DNA from: Cyclina sinensis
Taxonomy: Eukaryota; Mollusca; Bivalvia; Venerida; Veneridae
Direction of reading: 5' to 3'
DNA: 64,000 nucleotides
Assembly: GCA_012932295.1 (NCBI GenBank)
Contig: JAAONU010000016.1
Span: 14,796,111 to 14,860,110 of the forward strand
The position numbers and the translations under genes were made by a program. This document shows positions 51,201-62,579 of the stretch, in pieces (position 1 is the first letter of the stretch; each line of letters opens with the position of its first letter). The notes beneath the pieces were generated by a model. That model saw nothing but the letters and a program-made list of their open reading frames with translations. It did no database searches and was not told the DNA's origin.

Positions 51201-53149
51201 ACTGGAAGTTCGCCTCAAACAAGCTAATGTGTTTGGCAAAAACACATGCCCCCGAAAGCAAGCTTACTTTGTAATGTCATAAAGTAAATCCAACATCATG
51301 ACACAGCAATAATGTATTGTAAAATTGTTATTTAAAAAAAAAATCAACATTTACAGTTCATGAGATTCTGATTCTGGCTTGTGGTGTTGTTAACAAGTTC
51401 AGCCGTATATGTTTTTAGGAAGTTGCATAAAAAGTTGATATACTAGTATCAGATCTGTAAAGATGCCTAATCAGACAAGGGCGACGAGACAATAAACTCG
51501 ATCGCCAAGTTAAAGCTTCAAAGCAAGAAAACTATCTTATATTTTATATATATATATTTTTTGCACCTTACAATCCCCCCTCCCCTCCTTCAACCAAAAC
51601 TTAATGTATTTTCAACAATTCTAAATTGTTACACCGGGTATATTTCACTCTTGTGGCCCTGGTCACTGTAAATTTAAATGTAGACAAAAAAGATATTAGT
51701 AGAATCCTTTTTTGCAAAACATGACGAATTTCACAGGCTTTAAATGCTTTAAAACACAGTGATATAGTTTAAAACCCATTTGCAGATAATGGAGGGCAAA
51801 TACAACACTTGTCTTACTATTACGAGGCAATTTTCAAAAGAAAAATTTTATATAAACAGGCCATTACATACAGAATCAATACATATAAATGTGGTGATAA
51901 TATGAATAGTGTTAAATAAACGTGCCGTCGCAAGCAGTATAAATCACATATAAGGTGAACAGTGCATTTCATGATTATGCTCAGTAAAGAGCATATACTA
52001 GGTTCATAGGTTATACCTCTGACAGAAGAAAAGGTTTGCGAACTAATTAATCTAATTCGAGTAATAAATCACGACAACGGACGATATTTATTTTGCAAGA
52101 ACTTGGCTAAGGATAGTTAGCCTTAGTTACCCTTCCAGGCTGAACTAAGCTTTCCGAAGCAAGCCTATGTCTTAGTTATCAATAGACAGGCAAGATGGTT
52201 TTTACTATGGAAGACATAATGATAAAAATGTAAAAGAAAGACATTTTGTACCTAACATGATAGAAACACACAAAAGCAGCTTACAATCTGATCTAACAAC
52301 ATAAACCTAGTGCTGTGATTAAAAATCCCGCCTTCAAAATTGAATGCAACAAGATAACAGATTACACATTCCGTGTTGTTTTGTTATTCTTTCATTAAAA
52401 GCAACATATTAGGAATAACAAGGTGTTTTTAGCATATCAAATTACCTCATCTTTTATATATTCATACAAGAAACTGGAGAGAACTTTAAAAATACAATCT
52501 GGTCAAAAGCATGTGCAAAATTATGCTGAACTGAAAAGGTAAGGTCAAGAAAGCTAGTCAAAGGGAGGCAGACGCAAAACACTGTTTTGCATAAGGGAGG
52601 CAATTGCATGCCAATTAAAGATCGAAAAAGATTTTTATGAAATACTGATATAATTTAGTTATGTCAACGGAAACAATTTTCAAATGAAATCTAATAAAAA
52701 GTTTACCAGTTTTGGTAGTGACAACAATTCATTATATAGATGCAGATGAAAATATATATTTCAGCTCTAATTTAGATGTTACATTTTAATGTCTCGATAT
52801 CAAATGTAACAGTGAGAAAAGTCAACACTTTACTTCTATCACAATGTCAGTTGTAATTTCTTCTTGAAACTATGATAACCAATAGAAGGGCAAACCTAGA
52901 TTCTGTATTCTTGGTAGTAATATTTTTCAATAATGACCACGTACATACTAAGAATTACTCCCTCCTGATGTTTTGCTGCATACATTTGGATATAATGGAT
53001 TGAAGATCTCAACCAGTATGATAATTTTTATCTTAACAGTTATATGCGGCAGTTCATATTTAAAACATTATTGGTGTCAATCACTTAGCACGAACTGCGA
53101 AAGAATTGTGTCACAACATGGTCCTCTGAAAAAAAAACGAGAAAATTAT
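51201..53149. other. Intergenic between the duplication array and the transporter gene
   Basis: AT-rich, with a short (TA)n at ~51547 and a small hairpin gcaaaac-act-gttttgc near 52575-52592. No gene recognised. The 70-codon ORF at 52973-53185 overlaps the likely 3' UTR of the minus-strand gene. Confidence 0.5.
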
Positions 53150-53155
53150 TTATTA
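53150..53155 (-). terminator. Candidate polyadenylation signal of the transporter gene
   Basis: Reads AATAAA on the minus strand, about 225 bp past the stop codon. It is the first canonical hexamer I see downstream. The cleavage site was not determined. Confidence 0.4.
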
Positions 53156-53379
53156 CGACTTTCACTTCAACATGAAAATGGCTAAATGCAGCATCTATGA
53201 CAATGAAACATTTCCTGATTACAAAGCATGAAGCCTCATTGTCCGAATCCAGGGCAATATTCTAATGTCTAGTGTAACATCAGTATAACATATCATTTAT
53301 CTCCTGTGGAAGTTTCGGTCATAGTTTGGCCGTTACCTCTTGGATCTTCATGTGCTCTATTTGTATCTGCCAAGTTGTT

Positions 53380-53512
53380 CTATGAAATTGTCGTCTGTAT
53401 AGTAATAAGTCTCTGTAGTCCCAAGGACAAGTTCACTCCAGAGGTGATTCCTAAGACAAGGAAGAATGACATCATCAAACCTGCTCTACTCATCATGGAA
53501 GGTTCCACTTCT
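53380..53512 (-). CDS. SLC29-like: ENT last exon, TM11 and stop
   Basis: Follows an acceptor TTTTTTTCAG and completes the split Lys codon. It reads EVEPSMMSRAGLMM and then SFFLVLGITSGVN, the expected last helix, and ends TTTCATAG. The plus-strand ORF at 53306-53605 is its antisense shadow. Confidence 0.92.
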
Positions 53513-56500
53513 CTGAAAAAAAGCTCCAATATAAAATTGAAATGCTTTATCTGTTGTACATTTCATGGTAGAATGCACTATTCTGAAACTTCTAAACAAA
53601 GCTAAACGTTAAATTTTCATAAGAAAATACTTTAAATTCCATCAGCAAAGAACAGAGGAGGGCGGGGTAGGGTAGAAATTAAGTAATATGTTATAGATAA
53701 ATAGCATCTGACACTAGATAAGACAAAATTTTTCTCATTTTCAGCAGATTGCCAAAGGACCTAATTTTATTTTTGGTTCTGTGGTCAGAAATAATCCACC
53801 TTCTGTAATTCTGCTCTGACTCATATTGTTAAAATCACTTACTTTGGTCCATACATCATGGTGAGACTGCTGTAGTATCCACTGGTGAAAGCCGTCACTA
53901 TTCCAGCCATTATGAACACAATGTTACTGGGAATATAGACAGGAAACCTTCGTTCAAATCCTACAGGGTGGTAGTTACAGAATATGTAGACTGGGATAAG
54001 TATCACAGCTCGTAACACAATTGGGATCCACACGTGTCTGGGACCAGGCTGAAAGCAGATAAGAATCATTAACCATGATGCTTCTGTATCGATCACCCGA
54101 GCACTACTGTGCTAACTGAAAACATAAAGATGAATCATACAGAGATAAGAAAATGTGAGTCACCTGGCCTTGTACTTCATTCCATGTAAATTAGTTTACA
54201 TTTTGAGCCCGCACTGCAAAGTTTCAATCTCTCCAAAGAAATCTAGAAAAACTTCTGACCTTGCCCTGAAAATACTGGATTATACATGTGAAATATAAGG
54301 TGTTGATATATTTTCCCTCTGATTTGAGTTGGTACTCTAAATTTTGACCTTACATTGTCCATTTTAAAATTCTTTCCAGATATCATCAAAATATTCTGAC
54401 AAATAACAAGATTATTGGGCCAGAAAGTTACCTTTAGAGTTATTGTAATGTTTTCTACTTATCTGAGCTGGTAACCTTGATTTGATACCACATGACCCTG
54501 ATTTGCCCTTATTCTAGATATCACCAAAACACCAGTACTTACAAATATCACGAAGCTTGGGCAAAACGAATGTGACCTCTAGAGAGTTCACAAAGTTTTC
54601 TACTGATCTGAGCTGATGACTTAGTCTTTGACTAAGCACATGCTCTTTCCGAAGACATCATTAAAACATAAACTAATACCGAACTAGAATGATGTGCTTT
54701 TTAAACAAGCAAACCAAATGGTTCTGGGTCGCTCACATGACTTTATGCCCGATAGTGAGGGGGGTGGCGAGATTTAAAAAAAAACTGTCATGCATATCTA
54801 CACTAACTAGTGTACATGCACAACAAGTTTGAAATCCCTAACCCTAGAAAATGAGAAGAAACTTTCGTCACAAGATATTGTCATGACGGACAATCAAACC
54901 ACAGGGAGGGCATTGGTGTGTTTGAAATACAAGTCATGCGCATCTACAGTTATTGATAAATACAATCACGAAGTTTGAAATTGACAGTCCTAAAAATGTG
55001 GAAGAAGTTCAGGTCACAAGATTTATTCAACATACCGACCAACCAACTGACCGTAAGAAGACTCCAGTATACCCTTGCAAACAAAGTTTGGAAGAGTTAT
55101 TATAAGATTTTCAAAGCTGCCCTTTTAAGTAAAAAGAAGCACCTCCCCTGGCAGCCATGTTTTTTTTTTCTTTTTTGCAAATGAAACAGTCATCGTGAAA
55201 ATACTAACAATATGCACAACTACAAGCAAAAGTCAGTCAAGAAGAAAATCGTGACAATATGCACAAAACACTAGGTGCTGAACACTCCTTGAAGGTTTCA
55301 TTAACATCCGATGATGAATGAAGGAGGAACTGCACGTACAAAAGATAAAAATCAAAATCTAAAATGTCCCATTTTTCCTGCAAATATCGTGACAAAATGC
55401 ACAACCACAATAGGGACAGTTTCAGGTTTCTTTAAAATCCTATATGAATGTAAGAGGAACCGGACTCAGAAAAGATAAAATCAAAATCTATAAAGTCCAA
55501 TATCTCTTTAAAATATGTAAAGGAAACATTACGTACTGAACATTTTGAAAAGATTTCATTAAAATCCGATGATGAATGTGGGAAGAGTTGCGCTGACAAA
55601 AAAAAATCAAAATCTATAAGTCTCAACTCTAGCAAAAATAAGTAAAGTAGAAAATCATGACACTATGCACCACTACACTAGGTACTGAACATTAATGTAA
55701 GGTTTTATATGCATTGAAATCTATTCATGCGTGTAGGAAGAGTTGCGCTGAAAAACTTTGTGACAGACAGACAGACGGACAGATATTATACAGCCAAACA
55801 TGGACAAAAACAATATGTCTCTCGACCACTTCGTAGTAAGAGACATAATAAATATTAATATTATTTGGTCAGAAATGTGACCTCCAGAATGCGCATAAGT
55901 TATTCTACTAATCTGAACTTGTAACATAGTTTCTGATACAATGTGACCCGGTCCTAGAATCAGGACGAATTCACAAAAACATAACCTCTAGTGTGTTCAC
56001 AAGGTTTCCCTTTGAGCTGGTGATCTAGTTGTTATAAACTGTGCGTAAAACTATCAGTAGATCATCAGGACAAAGATTATTAGGTTTCATGAAATTTGGG
56101 TAGAAATGTGGCTTGTAGAGTGTTCAGAAGGTTTTTATTTGATTTGGACTGTGAAGTAATTTAAGAACCCATATGACCTAAGTTCGAACTCGTCCGAGAT
56201 ATGAACATTCAAAGCGAGTTTCATTCATTGAAGCAAAAGTGTAGCCCCACCCAGAGTGCTCGCGAGGTTTTCCACTGATCTCAGAGGTAAACCTTATTAC
56301 TCATTGCAAAATGTTCATAGATATAACAAGTAGAAATATTCTGAAAGTGTGTCATCAAGAATGTAATAAAATGAAGCCTCGAGTGTCCAAAAGGTTTCAC
56401 CGCATGTTCAAAATTGTGCCCTTTGGAATGTTCATACGTTGTATGATAGATGAAGCACCATGAGCTCAGGTGAACTAACAATAATAGAATAACATAAATT

Positions 56501-59500
56501 TATTTATTGGTCAATAATAGTAAAGCTTTGGACTTGTTTTAAATTCATTTTACTAGAAATCTACGACCAACAATTTTTTCAAACTGGAAATAAAAATGTG
56601 GTAGTTTTCAAAATGAAGATATTGCACTGAAAGAATTATCATATGTCTCCACTGCAGAATCTTAAGTAAGTTTATATTCATATATATATTCTAATACCTG
56701 CCTACTTACCCATTTGATCCATTCTGATGTGACATTGCCTAGAAACGCAAACAGGTTAAAGCTAAGAAACGTGAAAATTGATGTCCAATATCCTTTGCTT
56801 ACTGTAATAAAAATCAGTGCAAAAAAAGCAAAATAAATTGTTCAAAACATGAAAAGATGTTTCTTGAAAAAAAGTAAATAAATTGATAGACAGATCAACA
56901 ATATGTCATCTGCATGCAACTGCAAATGTACAAAATACAACAGCCTTTATCCGGCACTGTCAGCTTATTTAAATCAACCTAACTTAACTGTACCATAGTG
57001 TACCTGTTTTGTTTCAAACAAACCTCTACAAGTGTACCAGAACCTCATTTATTTATCTCCCCTGGTCTTCATGCCGGTCTAACAGAGCCATATTTTAGTA
57101 ACTGAACAACAACCGTAATTCAGGCGAAAAAAAACAAGAGCTGTTATTGAAAGATGGCAATGCCCCCGAACTGGTGCTTTGAACTTTGAGCTGAAGACTA
57201 GATGAAGACAAATTGTAGTTCCTTCAAAAGAAGTGTTTTTTTACAATTAAACATCAAGGGCAAGATCATGCAGGGATCAAGGTAAAAAATATATGCATTT
57301 AGAAGATTTCGACCAAAAGGTTGTTGTTTGCAAACGTGAACTACATCTATTTAGTAATAAGAGATTTATGGCCAATATTAAGGATTTTTGACAGCTTCAC
57401 CTTTGATGTAAAGGTCATTGAAATATATGTCAATAGGAAGGTCTTGTCCAAAGGGGTGTTTTGTTAAGAATGAAATGAATCCCATGAAGTTATTGGCAAT
57501 ATTTAAGTTTTTTTGACAATTGGACCTTTGAGATCATTCAGGGATCATTCCGGGGACAAGGTCGTTTAAATATTTGTCAGTGGAAATTACTTCTCCAAAG
57601 GGGTGTTGCGTTCAAGCTTAAAGAGGCTGTACTCCAGATTTGACATAAAAAAATTTTTCATAAATTAAATATTTAGATGCCGTGAGATTATAACAACATA
57701 ATATTTTACTTCAAAACTGATTATAAAAGTCAAAATAGAATAAAAAAGATATTTTCGCTCCAGCCTGATTTGAACTCTGGACCCTCATGTTTACAAAATT
57801 TTTCCAACGCTTTTACTGTCACCACCATCGCCGCATGTTATATTACAGATATTTACTTAAAATCTTATAGGATAAAGTTATACCATCGCGTTACGGTATA
57901 ACACTTTGAAAGGGAAAAAAATCAAATTATAATGTAATTATTTGACTTATTTTTTGTCAGTAGGTTATTTTTTAAGCATCAATCATAAATATTACAAGAA
58001 ATTTATAATACAAGAAAACTTTCTTTTTTTGTCATCTGGAGCACAGCCCCTTTAAGTAAATCGATTTACTAATACGGAAAATATTAAAGTTTTCTGACAG
58101 TTAGACCTTTGGGGACAAGGTCACAAAGGGGTCAAAACTACATATCATTTGGAACGTCTTGTCCAAACAGATGTTATTTTTAAATATGATGTAAATAAAT
58201 TTACTAATAATGAAGTTACGGGCAATGTTACGTTTTTGGACGGAATAACGGACGGACGGCATAAAAATTATCAAATGTTACCGAAACAAGTTTATATTAT
58301 GACATGGCGTTCATACCAAATTCCTCTGAAAATGTAATAGTTGTGTAGATTTCTGTTACATTGTCAGCTGTACTTTTTTCTCTGACCATTTTAATATTAC
58401 TCTGTATGGCTGGGAATAAAATAAAAGACACACAGAAGGTGCACCAAACACCAAACAGGTGAAGCCTGATCTACAATTAAAGAACGAGTACAATCACAAG
58501 GTAGAAACGGTCATTAAAAAAATACATTCAAGTAATAGAACAGTTTTAAAGGAGTCACTGTTTCAAGCATGGTACGCTAAATTATCTAAAAGCACAGCGC
58601 GACCTCAATTGTTTTCATTTATTTTCCTATCCTTGTGCAACCTCCCTTCTCTCATCTCTTTAAAGTAATTTCAATGGAAATGTAATAGTAAGTTAGATAT
58701 CTAATGCTTTTAATAAGTTATCAATTGTCTTGTATTTAGTTTATTACTTATGAATATCGAATGGATGCCAATGCTGAGTGAAACTATCAATTAATTACCA
58801 ATTACCTTCTTTATAACTTGCCAGTATATCTTACAAGAATTTAAGAAAGCTCTAACATAATCTCCACATGTCATATTCTTCTCCTCGTCTGAGGCTGAAC
58901 CATGTATTGACTTCAGGTAATACTGGTAAAATTTCTGTGAGGAAAAAGACAAAAACCTGAATCAGTTTTATGTTCCTTCAAATTCCAAAGAAAATAAAGA
59001 GTGTCAAAGGAAGCATATTCAAAGTTCTAATGTCTATTCCTAAGTAGCAATAATGAATAAAAAAGTATATGGAATATCATATGACTTTCCAAATCTTTCG
59101 ATTACAAATCATGACAAATAAGTTAGGATAAAATTCAAATAAAATCACCTGAACACTACCACATCACCCAGTACAGCCATAAGAATACAATATTTTCAAA
59201 AGTTCTGCTGAGTTTTTACTAAAAAAAAATCCACATTACAGTAAGTTCATACTTTGTAAATACTAGCTTTTCACTTCATTCTAACATACTTTTCCGATTG
59301 CTTGTACAATTATTGAAATCTTAAACTTACAGTTAATGGCAGAAGAAAATAACAATCAAATGCAACCAACAGTACGACAATGGCAACAATAAAATAGTAA
59401 ACAGCTGATGTACGAGGGTTAGGAGATCCTGAAAAAAAAGAGCGGCGTATTTTGGAAAAAAAAAATGTTATTAGGATGTTATGAACAATTTCTTTAAATC

Positions 59501-62290
59501 GAACCTGTTTTTAACCGAGATTAAACAATTTATCAATGGATATTTTCAAACAAAATTAAGAAATTTGTCTGCATGTTTGCAAAGCAAAAATAATAAAACC
59601 AACTTATCAAGATATTCTGAACAAGAGCCGCCAAGTTATCCCATTTTCTGAATATAATTTAACCAAGTTAATCAGCACATTTCAACAAAATGAACTACAT
59701 GTATCAATATTTGTCAAACAGCTTAGCCAAGATATTAGTGTGTTTTGAACAAAAAAAAACAGTCTGAACAAAGTAAAATAGTTATCAATATGTTTTGATC
59801 TCAATAAACAATGTTACCGGCATCGTTTTTTTTTACAAAATTATTTTTAATAAAAACAAGAATAATGCTTTGTTTGTTAAACTTCTTAATATCACAAAAT
59901 TAAGAGTATTGTAAGTTTGCAAGTAACGAAAACACAAAACTGTAAAAAAAAACAGTACACAAAAAGTACTAGACCAGTATTTTTCGTCATGCTGCAAAAC
60001 TACATTCTCATGTTTAACCATCTATACGTGTGAATCTCCTAAAGTTTACTTTATTACATGTCTTCACTCCCTGGGGATTGAGAGAAATGTTTGCTGTCTT
60101 TAAACATAACCAAATGATCTTACAGCATTTGTTTTTGAATATATTTTATTGGTTGTTTTAATGACGTCAAATTAATTGCCGAAACTGTCCTTAACAAATC
60201 CCTGTACTTGCATGAAACTTAAACATTCCAACATACTACCCCAATAAAGTTATATCATATGGTAATTTTAGTATGATCCGCCGGGTCACACTAAGATCTA
60301 TTAGTGAAAACTTTCAACAAATAATTTGAGATAAGGAACAAAAACTAGAAAACTGTACATTTTCAGGAAATGCATAACTATGGTAACACAAACGTAATAC
60401 AGATGAAACAACACGTAACTAAACGAAAGTCAACTTATACTGCAAGTTGAAAATCAACATTCCAGTCCGAGCATGAGTTTTCAATGTTTTCATTATGTAA
60501 ATTGATCTGCATCAGAAAACAAGTATAATTTTTCAACATGTTAATCCGTTAAAGAGCTTTCAACGTAGCATCAGTAACATTTTGTAACATTAAGCAATGG
60601 AAACAGTGCCAAGTTCAGAGTAATAGGTAATGTGTGTAACAACTATGTAGCTTTAATAAAATCTCTGCATAACTCAATCTCCAGCGTATAACAAGTATAT
60701 ATTTACAATATTTTTGTCCGTTATAAAGAGTTTTCACCTTAAGTAACATTTTGGAACATTAAGAAATGAAAACAGTTTCTTGTAACTCAGAGTTATACGT
60801 AATGCGTGTATGCGTGTAACAATTTTGTAACATTAATGTAACTTACATATATCCCAAGTTCATAAGATATTTCTATCTCACAATGTTGCCATTTTGAAAA
60901 TACATGTAAATAGATAAAAAAAGTCTTTTTCTACATACCAGCAATGGACAATATGTTGATCACAGATGTAAATACACCACTAAGATTCTGAAATTATACA
61001 ATTTTCATACCTTAAAGTTTTGATAAAACAAATTTAAGTACAACGACTTTTTGAAGATACACAGTTCAATTAAATACACACTAGAGCTCTTCTGAAGCGG
61101 GCAATATATGCCCCCACCCCCCTAAAAAAACAAGCGGTTCAAGATAAGTATGCCAAATGGCCTGTAAGTATCTCTGGCCAAGATCAATGTCCGCCATCAT
61201 TTCATTAGGATATTACATCTATATTTTTCAATAACTGGTATATTCAATCAGTTTTCAAACATTTATGCGAAACGGAAATTGCTAACGGACAGACAGACGC
61301 ACCGATGGATGGACAACCATGGGTATAACGTAATATATCTGTACGGGCGTATGAACCTTTTTTGCCAAACAGTTTCAATTTCCTTCAATCCGTTCAAGAA
61401 ATATAGAGCAGACACGAAATTTCAAATTATACAAAAACGACTGAATGACCTTGCCTTGAGGCAAACCAGCCGAAAGCTACGTTCTGCATATCGACTCAGT
61501 ACACTAAACAGTGATCCCAGCAAGCTGGAACCTGCGTTCTGCACATAGTCTCATGATGGGTATTATTTCTGCAAAGTAGTTTCACTTACCTTCAATCGGT
61601 TCAAGAGATACAGAGCGGACAATAAATAGCTAACGGACGAAAGACAGACAGAAGAACGGACGGATTTACGACCATAGGCGTAACATGTTTTCGGAAGTAT
61701 AAGAATTAAAGTGTCTAAAGTGAAGGAATATAAATCGTACAGAAAACAGGAATTGTATATTTCTTATTTGAATTGTTTCCTTAATACTTTGAAAAAAAAT
61801 ACAGTATTTTTCCCTCCATCGTAAATTTCGAAAAAAACGTCTTTTTTTCGAATCCCAAAATTTTGTTGACCGAACACTAGTTTAAATGTGGTTATATTAA
61901 GACTAAGTTATATACCAAGCCATTGTTTCAATGAATTCTGAACATATTCATGTTTTTTATAAAGGTGATCTTGACCATCTTTTTCCAAAATTAATGTTAA
62001 TATGCAAACTTGAAAATTTATTTAGCTCGGAGTTAGCTTAAAACATTTTCTACTCTCTTTCAGGTTTTAAGACATTTTTTCGTTGTTGTAAGTGAAAGAA
62101 ACTGACACACAATTATTTACAGAAATTATTTAACTTTGTTCATTTAGACGGACCCTTCCACAATAGAATAGAATATGTTGTTTGAGAGAAGACTTAGAAA
62201 TTACCGTTCCGAGTACAATAGCATTTGTATACTTCATGGGCAAGGTAGCCGCCAGACCAAAGGTACTGTTCTGATACACGCCAGTACAAC
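53380..62290 (-). CDS. SLC29-like: Equilibrative nucleoside transporter, 3' eight exons (5' part outside window)
   Basis: ENT proteins are 11-TM facilitators of nucleoside and nucleobase transport in plasma or intracellular membranes. Eight exons with GT/AG borders and consistent phases give 314 residues plus stop. Local residues 5-22 (YQNSTFGLAATLPMKYTN) match ENT TM4 and the following loop. Residues 29-45 and 53-77 correspond to TM5 and TM6, then KFYQYY (78-83) opens the TM6-7 cytosolic loop. Residues ~121-146 are TM7, 180-193 TM8, and 208-225 and 237-262 TM9-10. YGPKEVEP (268-275) precedes TM11, with a 43-residue last exon. Human ENT1 is 456 residues, so ~140 N-terminal residues are missing to the right. 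Oddity: the TM8 motif FNxxDxxGR reads FNLFAFLGN. The order, spacing and C-terminal YGPK-type motif favour the ENT1-3 group over ENT4; the subtype is inference. Confidence 0.93.
53843..54048 (-). CDS. SLC29-like: ENT exon, TM9-TM10
   Basis: Starts PGPRHVWIPIVLRAV after a TTTCAG acceptor and ends ...TMMYGPK with donor CCAAA|GTAAGT (phase 2). RRFP and YGPK are typical ENT landmarks. 206 bp. Confidence 0.93.
54180..54690 (+). repeat. Degenerate tandem array in ENT intron, first part
   Basis: Units of about 130-150 bp share gatatcatcaaaa, ttattgggccagaaa, tagagtgttcacaaggttttctactgatctgagctgatgac-like strings in diverged form. The same family resumes at 55855-56470. Confidence 0.65.
54691..55854 (+). 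mobile_element. Repeat-bearing insert splitting the intronic array
   Basis: A different array lies here. Four units at about 55285, 55425, 55550 and 55700 share ttcattaaaatccgatgatgaatg, gga(a/g)gagttgcgctgacaaaa and aaaatcaaaatctataa. It closes in a GACAGACAGACAGACGGACAG run (55762-55782). Sequences on both sides belong to the array at 54180-54690 / 55855-56470, so this is probably a nested insertion. The ends are approximate. Confidence 0.5.
55855..56470 (+). repeat. Degenerate tandem array in ENT intron, second part
   Basis: Continues the 54180 family: ttatttggtcagaaatgtgacctc, agtgttcacaaggttt, gatctgaactt/gagctggtgatct. Units are heavily diverged. Confidence 0.6.
56710..56801 (-). CDS. 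SLC29-like: ENT exon, TM8 with altered motif
   Basis: Acceptor TTACAG, donor TGG|GTAAGT, 92 bp. Reads FTFLSFNLFAFLGN. In human ENT1 the equivalent Asn338 is conserved here, but Asp341 and Arg345 correspond to Ala and Asn. Confidence 0.92.
57140..57617 (+). repeat. Tandem array in ENT intron, left of the MITE
   Basis: About three ~120-150 bp units share gaccttt(g/t)gatgt, aaggtcattgaaatatatgtcaa, ggaaggtcttgtccaaaggggtgtt, and gaagttattggcaatatttaag. It continues at 58056 after the inserted element. Confidence 0.75.
57618..58055. mobile_element. TTAA-flanked inverted-repeat MITE
   Basis: TTAA at 57618-57621 and 58052-58055 flank termini AGAGGCTGTACTCCAGAT and, inverted, AGGGGCTGTGCTCCAGAT (16 of 18 match). 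It interrupts a tandem-array unit that resumes directly on the far side, so its insertion is read straight from the sequence. A TTAA duplication is characteristic of piggyBac-type transposition; the superfamily is inference. No transposase ORF. It contains a tRNA-like stretch at 57767-57827 on the minus strand. Confidence 0.75.
57760..57840 (-). mobile_element. tRNA-like stretch inside the MITE
   Basis: On the minus strand, ggtggtgacagtaaaagcg (57809-57827) and gagttcaaatc (57767-57777) sit about as far apart as A and B boxes. The B-box fits the consensus; the A-box is weak. It is probably a tRNA-derived segment captured by, or ancestral to, the MITE, not a working tRNA. Confidence 0.35.
58056..58265 (+). 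repeat. Tandem array in ENT intron, right of the MITE
   Basis: Completes the interrupted unit and adds one more (gacagttagacctttgggga, cttgtccaaacagatgtt, gaagttacgggcaatgtta), closing in a GGACGGACGG run at 58238-58259. Confidence 0.75.
58317..58470 (-). CDS. SLC29-like: ENT exon, TM7 and the following extracellular loop
   Basis: Acceptor TTGTAG, donor TTTG|GTATGA. 154 bp, phase 0 to 1. Reads HLFGVWCTFCVSFILFPAIQ, matching the TM7 region that ends in FPA in ENTs, then a polar loop of about 35 residues. An internal AAT|GTAACA donor would break the frame to the next exon, so the longer form is chosen. Confidence 0.9.
58806..58934 (-). CDS. SLC29-like: ENT exon, TM6-TM7 cytosolic loop
   Basis: 129 bp, phase 0 to 0. 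Starts KFYQYYLKS, the ENT F-x-RYY-like landmark after TM6, and ends at WQVIKK|GTAATT. The loop is acidic and Ser-rich in the middle (SASDEEKN). It is shorter than the long regulatory loop of human ENT1. Confidence 0.9.
59331..59428 (-). CDS. SLC29-like: ENT exon, TM6
   Basis: Acceptor TTTTTTTTCAG, donor ACT|GTAAGT. 98 bp starting in phase 1. Reads SPNPRTSAVYYFIVAIVVLL and on to CYFLLPLT, matching the S-A-x-x-YFI start of TM6 in ENTs. Confidence 0.92.
60939..60987 (-). CDS. SLC29-like: ENT micro-exon, TM5
   Basis: Only 49 bp: NLSGVFTSVINILSIA plus one base, with acceptor TTTCAG and donor G|GTATGT. It matches the GLAGxFAS segment of TM5 and is too short for ORF-length gene finders. Frame continuity on both sides supports it. 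Confidence 0.88.
61085..61690 (+). repeat. Two-unit repeat with GACAG/GACGG runs in first ENT intron of window
   Basis: Two units share tttc(a/c)cttccttcaat(c/c)(c/g)gttcaaga, a(t/c)agagc(a/g)gaca and gctaacggac. They carry short GACAGAC / GACGGAC runs at 61284-61312 and 61635-61662. The 89-codon plus ORF at 61279-61548 is made of this repeat. Confidence 0.6.
62205..62290 (-). CDS. SLC29-like: ENT exon, TM4 (most 5' exon in window)
   Basis: 86 bp starting in phase 1. Reads CTGVYQNSTFGLAATLPMKY, like the Q-G-S-x-FG-L-A region of ENT TM4, and ends GT before donor ACG|GTAATT. The upstream exon (TM1-3 and the start of TM4) was not found between 62291 and 64000. Confidence 0.92.
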
Positions 62291-62579
62291 CTGGGAAAAC
62301 AATTCAATCCTATAACAATTGTGCATTTTATTGTGTTGTTTTTGTTTTAGCTGCTTCAATTTTTTTGATGAGCCTATATCAAAAGTGAGAGAGCTTAAAT
62401 TATCAAACAATATGACCAATGTGACCCTAAATGGCTCAGTTGACTGTAACTGCTGCAATGTAATATATTTATTTTCAAATTAAAGAAAAAACTAAACAAT
62501 ACCGAATGCCAAAATTCAGAAATTTATTGCAAGAAAGTTTTAAAGGGGTTATCTATGTTGTTTTTTTTTTAATTTTTGA

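Noticed and set aside
53306..53605. 99-codon plus ORF
   Set aside because: Antisense of the last ENT exon.
62234..62458. 74-codon minus ORF overlapping the TM4 exon
   Set aside because: Reads the exon in the wrong frame (ending VPLVWRLPCP); the ENT frame is the one with family similarity and matching splice phases.
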